A stretch of 64,000 bases of DNA from Costus lasius (taxonomy: Eukaryota > Streptophyta > Magnoliopsida > Zingiberales > Costaceae): the NCBI GenBank assembly GCA_027563935.2, contig CM050447.1, positions 77,237,461 to 77,301,460 on the forward strand, in the 5' to 3' direction. The notes beneath the pieces were generated by a model, which was not told the origin of the DNA, ran no database searches, and worked only from the letters and a program-made list of their open reading frames with translations. How positions within the stretch are numbered: position 1 is the stretch's first letter; each line of letters opens with the position of its first letter. The position numbers and the translations under genes were made by a program. Positions 62,451 to 64,000 of the stretch are shown one piece after another.

Positions 62451-64000
62451 TATGATATGCTCAACTTTACCTTGCATGTAACTAAGTAGTAGATCTAAAT
62501 AATGACTACAAATAATGGACACAGACATAGGAATGTACATTAATAGAATTGACATGCTACAAGAAAAGATAACATGGTGGTAGCAAGGATGCCAAAAATG
62601 CATTCCAAGTGATCCTGAGACCCAAATTAAGCAAACTAGAACAAATATAGGATCTTATGATCCCACGATCCGAGTTATAGGATTGGGTACGACCCCACCG
62701 ATCCTAAGTTAATAGGTTGAGTTCATATTTAATTAAAATTATACAAAAAATTAATAATTTATTATGTCAAAAGCCTTTAACTTATATGTAATACAATTAT
62801 TCATCTTTAATTGTCATCATTAGCTTTTTTTTCGACAAATATTCATCAACTTAAGCTCGTTGTCATCAACAAATATATATGTCAACTTTGTAATCTTAAT
62901 AATATTTATTTAGTGCTTTTATTGTCATTTTGTCAATTTTTATTGTCATTACATTGTGTATCTTCATCTTCATTATTTTTCATACTTTTATCTTGTTGTC
63001 TTCACTTCTCTACACGCCTTCATTGTTTATAGTTTTATTATACACCTTTGTTGTATCCATCTTAACTTGTCTCCATTGTCTCCATACAACTATTCAATTT
63101 CATAGTTTTACACTGTACAACTAATACATCTGAATAATAATATAAAATATTGGATATATATATATAACCTTAATAGATAATACTAGAATATTTATCTCTT
63201 AAGTCCAATTAGATGAAACATGTTAATGCAAATTGGTTCACAACATCATCCAGAGATAGTGAGGGTCCAAGACTCTGGACATCCAATTTTGATAGGGACA
63301 AAACATCTCAACTAAACCATTTGAGAGACGTTGACACCTCCAGCGAGTTGCATATTTGGCATGCAACACATGCAAGTGCTAAAGACCTAAAGTTGTTTCT
63401 TATATACTAATTTTTGTGCCTATTATGCGGGTTTAAGACTTTAGAAAGCATTGCAACTATTCTAATCTCCATTAATTCCCTCGTAATTGTTCTTTCTCTA
63501 GCTTTTATTATTGCCTAACTTTGAATTGCAAAATTTTGATCTTACATGCTGGCATACTCATCTGCAAGAGAACCATCACAATAATTAGGCATTTCTTTGT
63601 CATTATATTGCAAGTACCAAGGGAACCATGAATGTATCGCAGTCATCCAAACATTGCAGTTAGTCTAAAATATAAGAATAAACATGATAACATAGGGAGC
63701 AAGTTGGACAGTATATAAGTTAAATTAAGGTTTTTATCTTGATCTACATGGAGCCGTAAGCTTGGTGCAAAGTGGGCAGAGACATACTAGTATATAGAGC
63801 TCCTAAGTCAATATACTCAATACATAAGGTACTATATGTCCATACATCTGATAGATAGCAATCTAAGACATGACTAGAACACAGATTAAAAACCTCAGTT
63901 ATACAATGACAAGTTAGACAACACAAAACATGTATCCAACCTATAATGGACGTGAGGGCCAAATTGGTAACTACGAGTACAATATAACTTTCATAATTTA
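62451..64000 (-). other. CSN1: Upstream CSN1 intron continuing to the window edge
   Basis: 62,640-62,710 (GGATCTTATGATCC, GATCCGAG, CCGATCCTAAG) resembles the subterminal words of the hAT element and may be a hAT end. 62,810-63,120 is T-rich low-complexity sequence. I find no CSN1 exon here on either strand, judging by translated text. Confidence 0.5.

Noticed and set aside
62811..63124. Leu/Phe/Ser-rich frames
   Set aside because: T-rich low-complexity sequence gives such frames by chance; overlapping frames with no other support.
59674..64000. Further CSN1 exons
   Set aside because: I looked for translated text of the earlier PCI and helical-repeat region and found none on either strand, so those exons should lie beyond 64,000.

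Overview
This is nuclear DNA from a flowering plant. It is AT-rich and mostly nested, decayed LTR retrotransposons, but it also holds the 3' part of one conserved host gene. I see no bacterial-type genes, CRISPR arrays, tRNA or rRNA. The species cannot be named from the sequence.

Left part (1 to about 42,060): a retrotransposon nest. The main layer is Athila-like Ty3/gypsy elements, recognised by a primer-binding site matching the 3' end of plant tRNA-Asp. Element B (5' LTR from 1,445; truncated 3' LTR at 29,059-29,646) lies inside an oppositely oriented Athila-type relic (C, 1-1,444). B's 5' LTR was hit 6 bp from its end by element A (3,363-22,512, target-site duplication GATTC), so B's PBS now lies 19 kb from most of its LTR. 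A itself holds an inverted related element (G, 4,914-6,984, TSD GTGAT) in its 5' LTR and a Ty1/copia element (J, 8,026-16,912, TSD TTCAA, minus strand) in its gag. B also carries another LTR (D). Further right are a GC-rich solo LTR (30,408-31,626, TSD CCTAG), a copia gag/protease relic (about 32,140-33,159), an LTR fragment (H), and a third Athila-like element (E, 34,737 to about 42,060) whose 5' LTR contains an inverted solo LTR (F, TSD ATGTT). None of the elements can code for its own transposition now. A keeps only gag-protease, while B and E keep joined scraps of reverse transcriptase and RNase H.

Right part (about 42,060-64,000): the 3' end of a host gene on the minus strand, COP9 signalosome subunit 1 (CSN1/FUS6/COP11). 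The last two coding exons are clear (59,439-59,673 and 43,029-43,205) and join in phase across an intron of 16,233 bp. The earlier exons lie beyond the right edge. The long intron holds a PIF/Harbinger transposon with both of its genes (45.1-50.1 kb), a hAT transposon (50,183-54,068), a MITE-like inverted repeat (55.6-56.2 kb) and a GC-rich transposon-like segment (56,484-57,710). The preceding intron holds copia pol debris.

The most interesting signal is in the Athila-like LTRs. Between U3 and the PBS they carry rows of small hairpins with one plan: an outer stem, a bulged purine, a 3-bp inner stem and a GNRA-type loop. The stems change in compensating ways between copies. Each family also carries family-specific palindromic modules in U3 and again in its internal 3' region, and tandem purine-loop hairpins before the polypurine tract. 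These look like selected RNA or DNA structures in a largely non-coding, trans-mobilised group of elements.
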